A stretch of 5,322 nt of DNA from Alphaproteobacteria bacterium (GTDB lineage: Bacteria; Pseudomonadota; Alphaproteobacteria; Sphingomonadales; Sphingomonadaceae): the NCBI GenBank assembly GCA_028293055.1, contig JAQGLD010000119.1, positions 1-5,322 of the forward strand. The letters run 5' to 3'. Positions 1-5,322 of this stretch are shown piece after piece. The notes beneath the pieces were generated by a model. That model did not search any database. It was not told the DNA's origin and saw nothing but the letters and a program-made list of their open reading frames with translations. The position numbers were made by a program, and so were the translations under genes. Every line of letters starts with the position of its first letter. The stretch's first letter is position 1.

Positions 1-264
1 GACATGAAATCCCCGGTCGACCTCACCTATCTCGCCGACACGGTGATCTTGCTTCGCTATTTCGAAGCGTTCGGACGCGTTCGCCGGGCAATGTCGGTGA
101 TCAAGAAACGGACCAGCCGGCACGAGGACACGATCCGCGAATATCGGATCGGGTCGAAGGGCATCACGCTGGGCAAGCCGCTCAACGAATTCCAGGGCGT
201 GCTTCGCGGCGTGCCGACTTATGTCGGAGAGGATCACCCACTGCTCAGCGAACCGGGCGCGTGA
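1..264 (+). CDS. KaiC-like RecA-fold ATPase, C-terminal end (5' partial)
   Basis: Only the last 87 residues are in the window; the frame is open from base 1 and the gene begins upstream. The segment running from DLTYLADTVILLRYFE through RAMSVIKKRTSRHEDTIREY to a GVLRGVPTYVG tail matches the end of a KaiC domain. In cyanobacterial KaiC the corresponding stretch carries the ISTITDTI phosphosite loop, the FKMRGSWHD segment and the IISGSPTR end. KaiC proteins are cytoplasmic RecA-fold ATPases/autokinases that work as clocks or, in non-cyanobacteria, in stress and signalling roles. Aligned by eye, the KaiC Ser431/Thr432 phosphosite pair falls on Thr9/Tyr10 of the visible segment. The protein ends soon after the domain and lacks the longer KaiA-binding tail of cyanobacterial KaiC. 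Its stop codon overlaps the start of the kinase gene by 4 bp, which implies one operon. Whether the whole protein has one or two KaiC domains cannot be seen. The family call is confident; a true clock role is not supported. Confidence 0.88.
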   Translation, partial: DMKSPVDLTYLADTVILLRYFEAFGRVRRAMSVIKKRTSRHEDTIREYRIGSKGITLGKPLNEFQGVLRGVPTYVGEDHPLLSEPGA

Positions 265-1955
265 GCGAAACGCTGTCGGAGAGGGCGCTCATCCTGGCGC
301 CCCACGGCCGCGACGAGGACGTCGCCGCAGCCATGCTTCGCGAAGCGGGGCTGCGCGCCGACATCTGCCCGGCGCTTCCAGCCCTGGTCGATGCCCTCGA
401 ACAGGGCGCAGGCTTCGCGGTGCTGACCGAGGAAGCGCTGCGCACCGCGGACCTGCATCCGCTCTCGAACTGGATCCAGGCGCAGCCTGAATGGTCGGAT
501 TTCCCGTTCGTCCTGCTCACCGTGCGAGGTGGCGGGCTCGAGCGCAATCCGGGCGCCGCTCGCTTCCTTCGCATCCTCGGCAACGCGACCTTCGTCGAAC
601 GGCCCTTCCATCCGACAACCCTGGTCAGTTTGGCCGAGGCCGCGCTTCGCGGCCGCCGCCGCCAATATGAGGCCAGGCTTCGCCTCGATGCGCTGCGAGA
701 GAGCGAGACCAGGCTGACGGAGAGCCGGCAGGCCCTGCTCGGCCTCAACGCGACGCTCGAGGAAAGGGTGGCCGCGGCGATCGACGAACGCGAGCAGGTG
801 CAGAGCCAGCTTCGCCACGCCCAGAAGATGGACGCGATCGGTCAGCTGACCGGCGGCGTCGCCCACGATTTCAACAATCTGCTGACGCCGATCATGGGTG
901 CGCTCGACATGCTGCGCCACCGTTTTGCTTCGGAAGACCGGGCGCAGCGCACGATCGGAATGGCGCTCCAGGCCACCGCTCGCGCCGCGACCCTGGTCCA
1001 GCGGCTGCTAGCTTTCGCCCGGCGCCAGGACCTTCAGCCGCGCCCGGTCGATGTGGGCGCCCTGCTCGCCGGAATGGAGGAGCTGGTCCGCCGCTCGATC
1101 GGCGCCCAGGTCGAGGTCCGCATCGACGCTCCGCTCGGCCTGCCAGCGGCCCATGTCGACCCCAACCAGCTCGAGCTCGCCATCCTCAACCTCGCGATCA
1201 ACGCCCGTGACGCGATGCCGCAAGGGGGAATCATCACAATCTCGGTGAGCGAGCAGAGGCTGCCGCGAAGCGTCGCCGGTCTGGCGGCGGGCCATTATCT
1301 CAGCGTTTGCGTGATCGACCAGGGCAATGGCATGGACGGAGAGACGCTGCAGCGCGCGACCGAACCCTTTTTCTCGACCAAGGGTCTCGGCAAGGGAACC
1401 GGGCTCGGCCTTTCGATGGTCCATGGCCTAGCCGCCCAGTCGGGCGGCGCTTTACGCCTCGACAGCCGGATCGGCCATGGCACGAGCGCCGAAATCTGGC
1501 TGCCGGCGGCGCTCGAGGCGGCGGCTGTCGCCGCGGCTCCCGGCGCTGGCAACCTGATGGCGCATTCGGGCGGCACCCTCCTGCTCGTCGACGACGAGGA
1601 TCTCGTCCGGATGGGCACTGCAGAGATGCTCCAGGAGCTTGGGTATCAGGTGCTGCAGGCGGATTCAGGAGCGGAAGCGCTCGACATATTGCGCGATCGG
1701 CGGGAGCGGATCAGCGCGATGGTTACCGACTTCCTGATGCCTGGAATGAACGGAGCTACGCTCGCCAAGGAAGCCCGACGGCTGGTGCCCGAACTTCCGG
1801 TGCTGGTCGTGACCGGCTACCTCAATACAGGCGACTGCGCCGCCGGCGACCTGCCGCGGCTCGCCAAGCCGTTTCGCCAAGCCGATCTCGCCGAGCATGT
1901 CGCTCGCCTGCTAAGCGGGGAAGCGGCGACCCTGATCAGCCCCGAACTCGCCTGA
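261..1955 (+). CDS. Soluble hybrid histidine kinase with degenerate N-terminal receiver and C-terminal receiver
   Basis: This is a 564-residue cytoplasmic hybrid sensor kinase. Residues about 8-130 resemble a receiver fold but lack the acidic pocket (A13-P14-H15), have Glu57 near the phospho-Asp position and Arg114 in place of the switch Lys, so they form a pseudo-receiver. Residues about 131-185 are a charged, probably coiled-coil linker. HisKA follows with KMDAIGQLTGGVAHDFNNLL (His202 is the phospho-acceptor). The HATPase domain has the N box around N310/N314 (NLAINARDAM), DQGNGMD at 353-359 and the glycine lid KGLGKGTGLGLSMV at about 374-387. An Ala-rich linker (415-430) leads to an intact receiver at about 438-552 with D444/D445, phospho-Asp490 (TDFLMPGMNG), T518 and K536. 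There is no membrane segment, PAS or GAF domain. The GTG start overlaps the preceding stop as GTGA, no other in-frame start lies just upstream, and no good Shine-Dalgarno is adjacent, so translation is probably coupled to the ATPase gene. Phosphate probably passes from His202 to Asp490 and then to a phosphotransfer protein encoded elsewhere. The specific signal is unknown. Confidence 0.95.
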   Translation: MSETLSERALILAPHGRDEDVAAAMLREAGLRADICPALPALVDALEQGAGFAVLTEEALRTADLHPLSNWIQAQPEWSDFPFVLLTVRGGGLERNPGAARFLRILGNATFVERPFHPTTLVSLAEAALRGRRRQYEARLRLDALRESETRLTESRQALLGLNATLEERVAAAIDEREQVQSQLRHAQKMDAIGQLTGGVAHDFNNLLTPIMGALDMLRHRFASEDRAQRTIGMALQATARAATLVQRLLAFARRQDLQPRPVDVGALLAGMEELVRRSIGAQVEVRIDAPLGLPAAHVDPNQLELAILNLAINARDAMPQGGIITISVSEQRLPRSVAGLAAGHYLSVCVIDQGNGMDGETLQRATEPFFSTKGLGKGTGLGLSMVHGLAAQSGGALRLDSRIGHGTSAEIWLPAALEAAAVAAAPGAGNLMAHSGGTLLLVDDEDLVRMGTAEMLQELGYQVLQADSGAEALDILRDRRERISAMVTDFLMPGMNGATLAKEARRLVPELPVLVVTGYLNTGDCAAGDLPRLAKPFRQADLAEHVARLLSGEAATLISPELA

Positions 1956-1958
1956 CAT

Positions 1959-2219
1959 TCAGCTCAGCCTGGCGCGCCCCACGATGCGCCGAAGGCTGGA
2001 GCGGCGGTAGGTCGGCGGCCGGGTGGCGTCGAGGATCTTGGCGCCGGCCATGAACACTGCGCCAGTGCAGGCGGTGAACAGCAGCCAGCCGCCGATCCCC
2101 GGATAGGTTTCGTGATAGTGGAAACCGCGCGAGGAGGCGCCCAGCGCGAGAGCGTAGATCACCGCCCACGCCTCGAAGCGGTTCTTGATGACGAAAGCCC
2201 TTAACATCTTCTTCAGCAT
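1959..2219 (-). CDS. Small membrane protein of unknown function
   Basis: This 86-residue protein belongs to no family I recognise. It opens with a basic stretch (MLKKMLRAFVIKNRFE). A first probable membrane segment lies at about residues 17-29 (AWAVIYALALGAS) and is on the short side. A polar loop containing RGFHYHETYPG follows, then a second, stronger segment at about 42-63 (IGGWLLFTACTGAVFMAGAKI). The C-terminal tail is very basic (about 67-86, six Arg plus YRRSSLRR), so both ends are probably cytoplasmic by the positive-inside rule. An in-frame TAA lies upstream and no other start codon occurs between it and the ATG at 2219, so that ATG is the longest start. Met5 (2207) is a possible alternative. 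Neither has a strong Shine-Dalgarno. The gene fits between its neighbours with no overlap and its hydrophobicity pattern is protein-like, which favours a real gene. It converges on the kinase gene with 3 bp between the stops. Confidence 0.72.
   Translation of the reverse strand: MLKKMLRAFVIKNRFEAWAVIYALALGASSRGFHYHETYPGIGGWLLFTACTGAVFMAGAKILDATRPPTYRRSSLRRIVGRARLS
1965..1998. repeat. Inverted repeat (hairpin) just past the kinase stop
   Basis: CAGCCT-GGCGC (1965-1975) can pair with GCGCC-GA-AGGCTG (1986-1998), giving an 11 bp stem with a 2-nt bulge and a 10-nt loop. It begins 10 bases after the kinase stop and lies inside the C-terminal codons of the convergent small gene. No T-tract follows on either strand, so it is not a classical intrinsic terminator. 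It could slow transcription or protect the kinase mRNA 3' end. GC-rich coding DNA often yields such stems by chance. Confidence 0.35.
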
Positions 2220-2307
2220 GTCCGTAAAGCAGCAAGAAGCGGGCCAACGGCGGAAAAGCGTGGCTTTCGAAGGTTAAGCCCTTGCCGAATGTAAACCCGC
2301 CCGACGC
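2220..2307. other. Intergenic gap between exonuclease III and the small membrane gene
   Basis: These 88 bp separate two genes that both read leftwards. The gap must hold either read-through leader or the promoter of the small gene. The only structure seen is a short inverted repeat, GGCTT at 2262-2266 with AAGCC at 2276-2280 (5 bp stem, 9-nt loop). On the - strand it is followed after a few bases by CTTTT, so it might act as a weak terminator for the upstream unit. No convincing -35/-10 pair is visible. Confidence 0.4.
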
Positions 2308-3084
2308 TCAGCGGTCTTCCAGCTCGACCCAGGCCGGCGCGTGATCGCTGGTGCCCTCGCGGCCTCGAACTTCGCGATCCACCCCGGCCGACTTCAACCC
2401 TTTCGCCGCAACCGGATTGAGCAGGAGATGGTCGATCCGGATTCCTGCGTCGCGACCGAAGGCGTTCCGCCAATAGTCCCAGAAGGTGTAGATACGCTCG
2501 TCGGGATGGAGGTGCCGGATGGCATCGGTCCAGCCCTGGGCGGTCAGCCGGAAAAAGGCCTCGCGGCTCTCCGGTTGCATCAGTGCATCGTCCTTCCACC
2601 GCTCCGGCTTGTAGACGTCCGCATCGGTGGGGATGACATTGTAGTCGCCGGCCAGGACGACCGGCTCGTCGAGGCCGATCAGGTCGGCGGCGCGAGCGAT
2701 CAACCGCTCCATCCAGGCGAGCTTGTAGTCGAACTTCGGGCCCGGCTGGGGATTGCCATTGGGAAGGTAGAGACAGCCGATCAGCACCCCGCGCACCGCC
2801 GCCTCGATGTAACGGCTCTGCATGTCTTCGGGATCGCCGCGAAGGCCTCGGCCGGTCTCGATCGGCTCGCATCCCCTGGCGAGGATGGCGACCCCGTTCC
2901 AGCGCGCCTGGCCGTGCCAGATCGCTCCATAACCCGCTTTCTCGAGGCGGGCGGCTGGAAATTTCTCCTCCGGCGCCTTGAGTTCCTGGAGACAGACGAC
3001 ATCGGGCGAGGTCTCCCCCAGCCAGTCGGCGAGCAGGTCGATCCGGCCGTTGACTCCGTTCACATTGAAGGTCGCGATACGCAT
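2308..3084 (-). CDS. xthA: Exodeoxyribonuclease III (AP endonuclease)
   Basis: This is a complete 258-residue member of the exonuclease III/EEP (endonuclease-exonuclease-phosphatase) superfamily, close to the usual length of bacterial ExoIII (about 255-270). The enzyme cleaves DNA 5' to abasic sites and removes 3' blocking groups and 3' mononucleotides from duplex DNA with Mg2+; it acts in base excision repair. The active-site motifs are all present: MRIATFNVNG with Asn7, CLQELK with metal-binding Glu34, CLYLPNG with Tyr106, GDYNV with Asp147 and Asn149, RIDHLL with Asp218, and the terminal SDHAP with Asp247/His248. These match E. coli N7, E34, Y109, D151, N153, D229, D258 and H259 in order and context. 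WRNAFGRDAGIRIDHLLLNP also fits the family. The start is fixed by the first residues of the fold (MRIATFN). The gene lies 5 bp after the flippase stop and is probably cotranscribed with it. It carries no visible defect. Confidence 0.97.
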   Translation of the reverse strand: MRIATFNVNGVNGRIDLLADWLGETSPDVVCLQELKAPEEKFPAARLEKAGYGAIWHGQARWNGVAILARGCEPIETGRGLRGDPEDMQSRYIEAAVRGVLIGCLYLPNGNPQPGPKFDYKLAWMERLIARAADLIGLDEPVVLAGDYNVIPTDADVYKPERWKDDALMQPESREAFFRLTAQGWTDAIRHLHPDERIYTFWDYWRNAFGRDAGIRIDHLLLNPVAAKGLKSAGVDREVRGREGTSDHAPAWVELEDR

Positions 3085-3089
3085 TCGGT

Positions 3090-4586
3090 TCAGGCTCCGC
3101 TCGGATGTGTCGCAAAACCGCTGAGCGACAATCTCTCTCCCCTAACCCGCATCCAGACCGCGATTCCGCCCGCATAGACGGCGAGGCCACCGATCAGGGC
3201 GAAGCCATCGAAGCGGCGCGGCGACAGGCCGGTCAGGCGGTGGATCGCTATCGCCGTGGCGCAGCCGAGCGCTGCGGCGACCAATGGCCAAGCGTGGCGC
3301 GCGGCCGGCACATGGACATCGAATTGCGAACCGAGCTGCCGGACCCGCAGCCACGCCCTGAACGTGTAGGCGATCAGCACCGCGAGCCCAGCGCCGCTGA
3401 TGCCGAGCTGCGGGATCAGCAATGCCGCGACCAAGATTCCCAGGGCGATTCCGGCCAGCGTGATCCTGAGGCCGACCCGCGGCTTCAGGTAGACGAAGAT
3501 CAGGTCGCCCATGCTGAAGGCGGCCTGGATCACTTCCGCGCCGGCAAGTGCGAGCAAGGCCCAGTAGCCGACCGAGAAGCCGCGGCCGAGCGCCTCCATC
3601 AAGGGCGCGCCGACCGCGACGAGGCCAATCAGGATCGGAAGCTGGATGACCAGGATCAGTCGCGTCGCCGAAGCCAGGGCTTCGCCGGTTTCGCGCGAGC
3701 CGCGCAACGCCAGCGTTCGCGCGACCGCGGGAATAAGCAGTCCGTCGAAGCTCTGCCGGACCTGGCGGATCGGAGTGGTTACCTGGCGCGCCATGCCGTA
3801 AATGCCGGTCGGCCCCTCGCCGAGCAGCAGGCCGACCATGTACAGGTCGATCCGGGAATAAAGCGCATTGAGCAGATCGACCGCGCTGTTCGAGCCCGCC
3901 GCGGCGAGGACGGCCTTCATTACCGACTGGTTCGGCCGGTAATGGGCGAGCCCGAGGCCGCCGAGGCTGCGCCTCGCGCCATAAGCGGCATAAGCCAGAG
4001 CGGCGAGCGTACCGCACCAATAGCCGATGACGAGCCCGGTCGCCTGGAGGCCCGCAGCCCATGCGGCGATCGATCCGAGCGTGGCCGCATAAGGCTCGAT
4101 CAGGCTGCGACTGACCACTTCGTAGCGCACGGTCTGCTTCCAGCGCGCGGCGGCGAGGAACAGGTCGAGCAGGGCCTGGCCTGCGATCATCGGGGCGAGC
4201 AGGAACAAGGTGGTTTCGGTTGTCGGTGGCAGCCATTCGGTCGGGAGCAGGACGACGACGACCATGATCGAGGCGGCGAGGACGAGGGAGGCGAGCGTGA
4301 CCAGCAAGGCGGCGTCGGCAACGACATGGCCTGGCGCGCGATCGCCAGCCTCGGCATGATTGTCGAGCATCGGAAACAGGGTCTTCTTGGTGCTCAGCGC
4401 TCCGACGCTGACCGCAAGCTCGACGATCGCTGCGGCGAGGACATAGGCGCCGAATATGGTCGCTCCGAACAATCGTCCAGCGACGAACAGGAAGAGCAAG
4501 CGAGCCCCGAAGCGAATGACGAAGCCGAACGCTGTGGCGCGCGCGCCGCGCAGGATCGCTCGCCCGGCCGCATCCTTGTCACTCAT
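3090..4586 (-). CDS. Oligosaccharide flippase (Wzx-like polysaccharide exporter, MOP superfamily)
   Basis: This 498-residue integral inner-membrane protein has about 12-14 hydrophobic segments, roughly at 17-37, 43-64, 92-114, 126-146, 165-180, 185-204, 236-256, 306-328, 340-360, 372-392, 396-410, 431-448 and 460-478. The order and the intervening motifs (GRLFGATIFGAYVL in the first loop, SRIDLYMVGLLLGEGPTGIYGMARQV in the middle) are typical of lipopolysaccharide/O-antigen flippases of the polysaccharide_synt family. Such proteins move lipid-linked sugar units across the inner membrane. The start chosen (MSDKDAAGRAILRGARA) leads straight into the first amphipathic and membrane segment, with GAAAG 9 bases upstream as a weak ribosome site. 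A start further upstream at 4676 would add an Arg-rich non-hydrophobic leader and overlap the divergent gene, so I reject it. The divergent glycosyltransferase 71 bp away supports a polysaccharide role. The exact substrate is unknown, so no gene symbol is given. Confidence 0.9.
   Translation of the reverse strand: MSDKDAAGRAILRGARATAFGFVIRFGARLLFLFVAGRLFGATIFGAYVLAAAIVELAVSVGALSTKKTLFPMLDNHAEAGDRAPGHVVADAALLVTLASLVLAASIMVVVVLLPTEWLPPTTETTLFLLAPMIAGQALLDLFLAAARWKQTVRYEVVSRSLIEPYAATLGSIAAWAAGLQATGLVIGYWCGTLAALAYAAYGARRSLGGLGLAHYRPNQSVMKAVLAAAGSNSAVDLLNALYSRIDLYMVGLLLGEGPTGIYGMARQVTTPIRQVRQSFDGLLIPAVARTLALRGSRETGEALASATRLILVIQLPILIGLVAVGAPLMEALGRGFSVGYWALLALAGAEVIQAAFSMGDLIFVYLKPRVGLRITLAGIALGILVAALLIPQLGISGAGLAVLIAYTFRAWLRVRQLGSQFDVHVPAARHAWPLVAAALGCATAIAIHRLTGLSPRRFDGFALIGGLAVYAGGIAVWMRVRGERLSLSGFATHPSGA
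3095..3098 (-). promoter_or_regulatory. Ribosome binding site of exonuclease III
   Basis: On the - strand GGAG lies 10 bases before the xthA ATG. It sits inside the last codons of the flippase gene, whose stop falls between this site and the ATG. That places translation initiation of xthA in the upstream gene's reading region and supports a shared transcript. Confidence 0.5.
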
Positions 4587-4657
4587 CGCGGCGCACTTTC
4601 GATCGTCCCGGTTTGACTTTTGCCTGCGGCGGCGGCGATGACGGTCGCCACATTCAC
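4587..4657. promoter_or_regulatory. Divergent intergenic region between flippase and glycosyltransferase
   Basis: This 71 bp gap separates two genes reading away from each other and so probably holds at least one promoter. A TTGACT at 4613-4618 (+ strand) resembles a -35 box, but the hexamer 17 bp later (4636-4641, CGATGA) is a poor -10. A 5 bp inverted repeat, GGCGA (4634-4638) with TCGCC (4645-4649), lies just before the glycosyltransferase start and might be a small operator or chance. Neither gene has a strong Shine-Dalgarno here. The region's role is inferred from gene orientation, not from a clear motif. Confidence 0.4.
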
Positions 4658-5322
4658 ATGCCCGCCCCCCTGCCACCCCCGTTCGACCTTGACCAGAGGC
4701 CGGTCGTCGCGGTTTTCCGATCGCCCCTGTTCAATGCCTCCGAGACGTTCGTGGCGGCGCAGGCGGCGGCGTTACGGCGCTATCAGCCTTTGATCGCCGG
4801 CCTTGAGGACAAGGGGAATGTGCCTGCAGCCCTTGCCGGCCGGACCTTGATCCTTGCCGGTCGGGCGCAGGGTGCGGCGCTCAAGCTGCTCGGCAACGGC
4901 AAGCGTCTCGCCGAGCAGCTGCAGCCATTCCGGCCCGCCTTGATCCACGCCCATTTCGGGCCGGACGGGCTGCTCGCCTTGCCGGTCGCGGCTCGGCTCG
5001 GCGTGCCGCTGGTGACGACGCTCCACGGCTATGACGTCAATCGCACGAAGCGCGCCATGCTCGGTTCGGGCCGGCTTTCGTGGATGCGCTACGCCCTGCT
5101 CCAGCATCGGCTGATGCAGTCCGGAGAGCTGTTCATCGCGGTGTCCGCCGCGATCCGCCGCCAGGCGCTGCTCCGCGGCTATCCCGACGCGCGAACCGTC
5201 ACCCATCATATCGGCGTCGACCTCGGATCGTTTCCGGTCGGTAGCGGCCGCGGGGACTCCAAAACCATTCTCCACGTCGGTCGGCTGGTCGAGAAGAAGG
5301 GCACCCACATCCTCCTGCGCGC
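4658..5322 (+). CDS. GT4-family glycosyltransferase, N-terminal part (3' partial, WcaL-like)
   Basis: The frame is open from the ATG to the window edge (221 codons). After a Pro-rich leader (MPAPLPPPFD) the first Rossmann strand and donor/acceptor loop read VVAVFRSPLFNASETFV (16-32), the hallmark opening of WcaL/AmsK-type exopolysaccharide glycosyltransferases. HAHFGPDG (97-104), TTLHGYDV (120-127), AVSAAIRRQALLRGYP (161-176) and HHIGVDLGSF (183-192) follow the usual GT4 order. ILHVGRLVEKKGTHILL (204-220) begins the C-terminal nucleotide-sugar-binding domain. The donor-binding E-x7-E motif lies beyond the window. Such enzymes are retaining, cytoplasmic or membrane-associated, and add a sugar from a nucleotide donor to a lipid-linked oligosaccharide. 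The sugar and acceptor cannot be told. The ATG chosen is the only close in-frame ATG before the conserved opening. The divergent flippase supports a role in exopolysaccharide or capsule synthesis. Confidence 0.92.
   Translation, partial: MPAPLPPPFDLDQRPVVAVFRSPLFNASETFVAAQAAALRRYQPLIAGLEDKGNVPAALAGRTLILAGRAQGAALKLLGNGKRLAEQLQPFRPALIHAHFGPDGLLALPVAARLGVPLVTTLHGYDVNRTKRAMLGSGRLSWMRYALLQHRLMQSGELFIAVSAAIRRQALLRGYPDARTVTHHIGVDLGSFPVGSGRGDSKTILHVGRLVEKKGTHILLR

Noticed and set aside
234..920. - strand frame (228 codons) opposite the start of the kinase gene
   Set aside because: It has no domain and the + strand frame is a clear kinase. It would also overlap the KaiC-like gene.
1307..2053. Second + strand frame (248 codons) overlapping the kinase
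   Set aside because: It is a frame-shifted shadow of the HATPase and receiver region, rich in Arg, Gly and Ala, and extends past the kinase stop into the convergent gene.
1936..2247. Alternative 103-codon - strand frame over the small membrane gene
   Set aside because: It overlaps the kinase 3' end and its product lacks a coherent hydrophobic pattern. The 86-codon frame has two membrane segments and fits the gap.
2341..3177. + strand open frame (278 codons) opposite exonuclease III
   Set aside because: The - strand frame has every ExoIII active-site motif. The antisense frame has no recognisable domain and runs across the xthA-flippase junction.
3105..4616. Long + strand open frame (503 codons) opposite the flippase
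   Set aside because: Its translation is dominated by Arg, Glu, Asp and Gln with no domain, which is the usual antisense shadow of a GC-rich membrane-protein gene. The - strand frame has clear membrane segments and flippase motifs.
4613..4641. Sigma-70-like promoter (TTGACT with CGATGA) ahead of the glycosyltransferase
   Set aside because: The -35 match is good but the -10 is poor, and the implied start point would leave only about 10 bases of leader. I did not list it as a separate promoter.
4587..4676. Upstream start for the flippase giving 528 residues
   Set aside because: The added 30 residues are Arg-rich and unlike a membrane-protein N-terminus, and the start would lie inside the divergent glycosyltransferase gene.

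Overview
The window looks like ordinary chromosomal DNA from a high-GC alphaproteobacterium, most likely a member of the Sphingomonadales. I infer this from strong G/C bias at third codon positions, tightly packed genes, long spurious antisense frames, and the style of the proteins (a KaiC-like ATPase beside a soluble hybrid kinase, and a WcaL-like glycosyltransferase beside a flippase). The species assignment is an inference. No mobile element, tRNA, rRNA or CRISPR array is visible.

Layout. (1) Bases 1-1955, + strand: a two-gene signalling operon. The 3' end of a KaiC/RecA-like ATPase gene overlaps by 4 bp a gene for a soluble hybrid histidine kinase. The kinase has a degenerate N-terminal receiver, a coiled coil, HisKA and HATPase domains, and an intact C-terminal receiver. 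(2) Bases 1959-2219, - strand: a small two-helix membrane protein of unknown function, convergent with the kinase gene and only 3 bp from its stop. (3) Bases 2308-4586, - strand: a probable two-gene transcription unit with a 5 bp gap, in which an oligosaccharide flippase of the Wzx/polysaccharide-exporter type is followed by exodeoxyribonuclease III. (4) Bases 4658-5322, + strand: a GT4-type glycosyltransferase, divergent from the flippase and cut off by the window edge.

How the genes work together. The ATPase and kinase are probably translationally coupled and form one signalling module. The kinase has no membrane segment and no PAS or GAF sensor, so its input may come from the ATPase through the degenerate receiver; that is an inference. 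The flippase and the divergent glycosyltransferase probably belong to an exopolysaccharide or capsule locus continuing to the right. The nuclease is a base-excision-repair enzyme that shares a transcript with the flippase by position only. The best lead for something new is the KaiC-like ATPase plus pseudo-receiver kinase pair. The rest is recognisable housekeeping or envelope biology.
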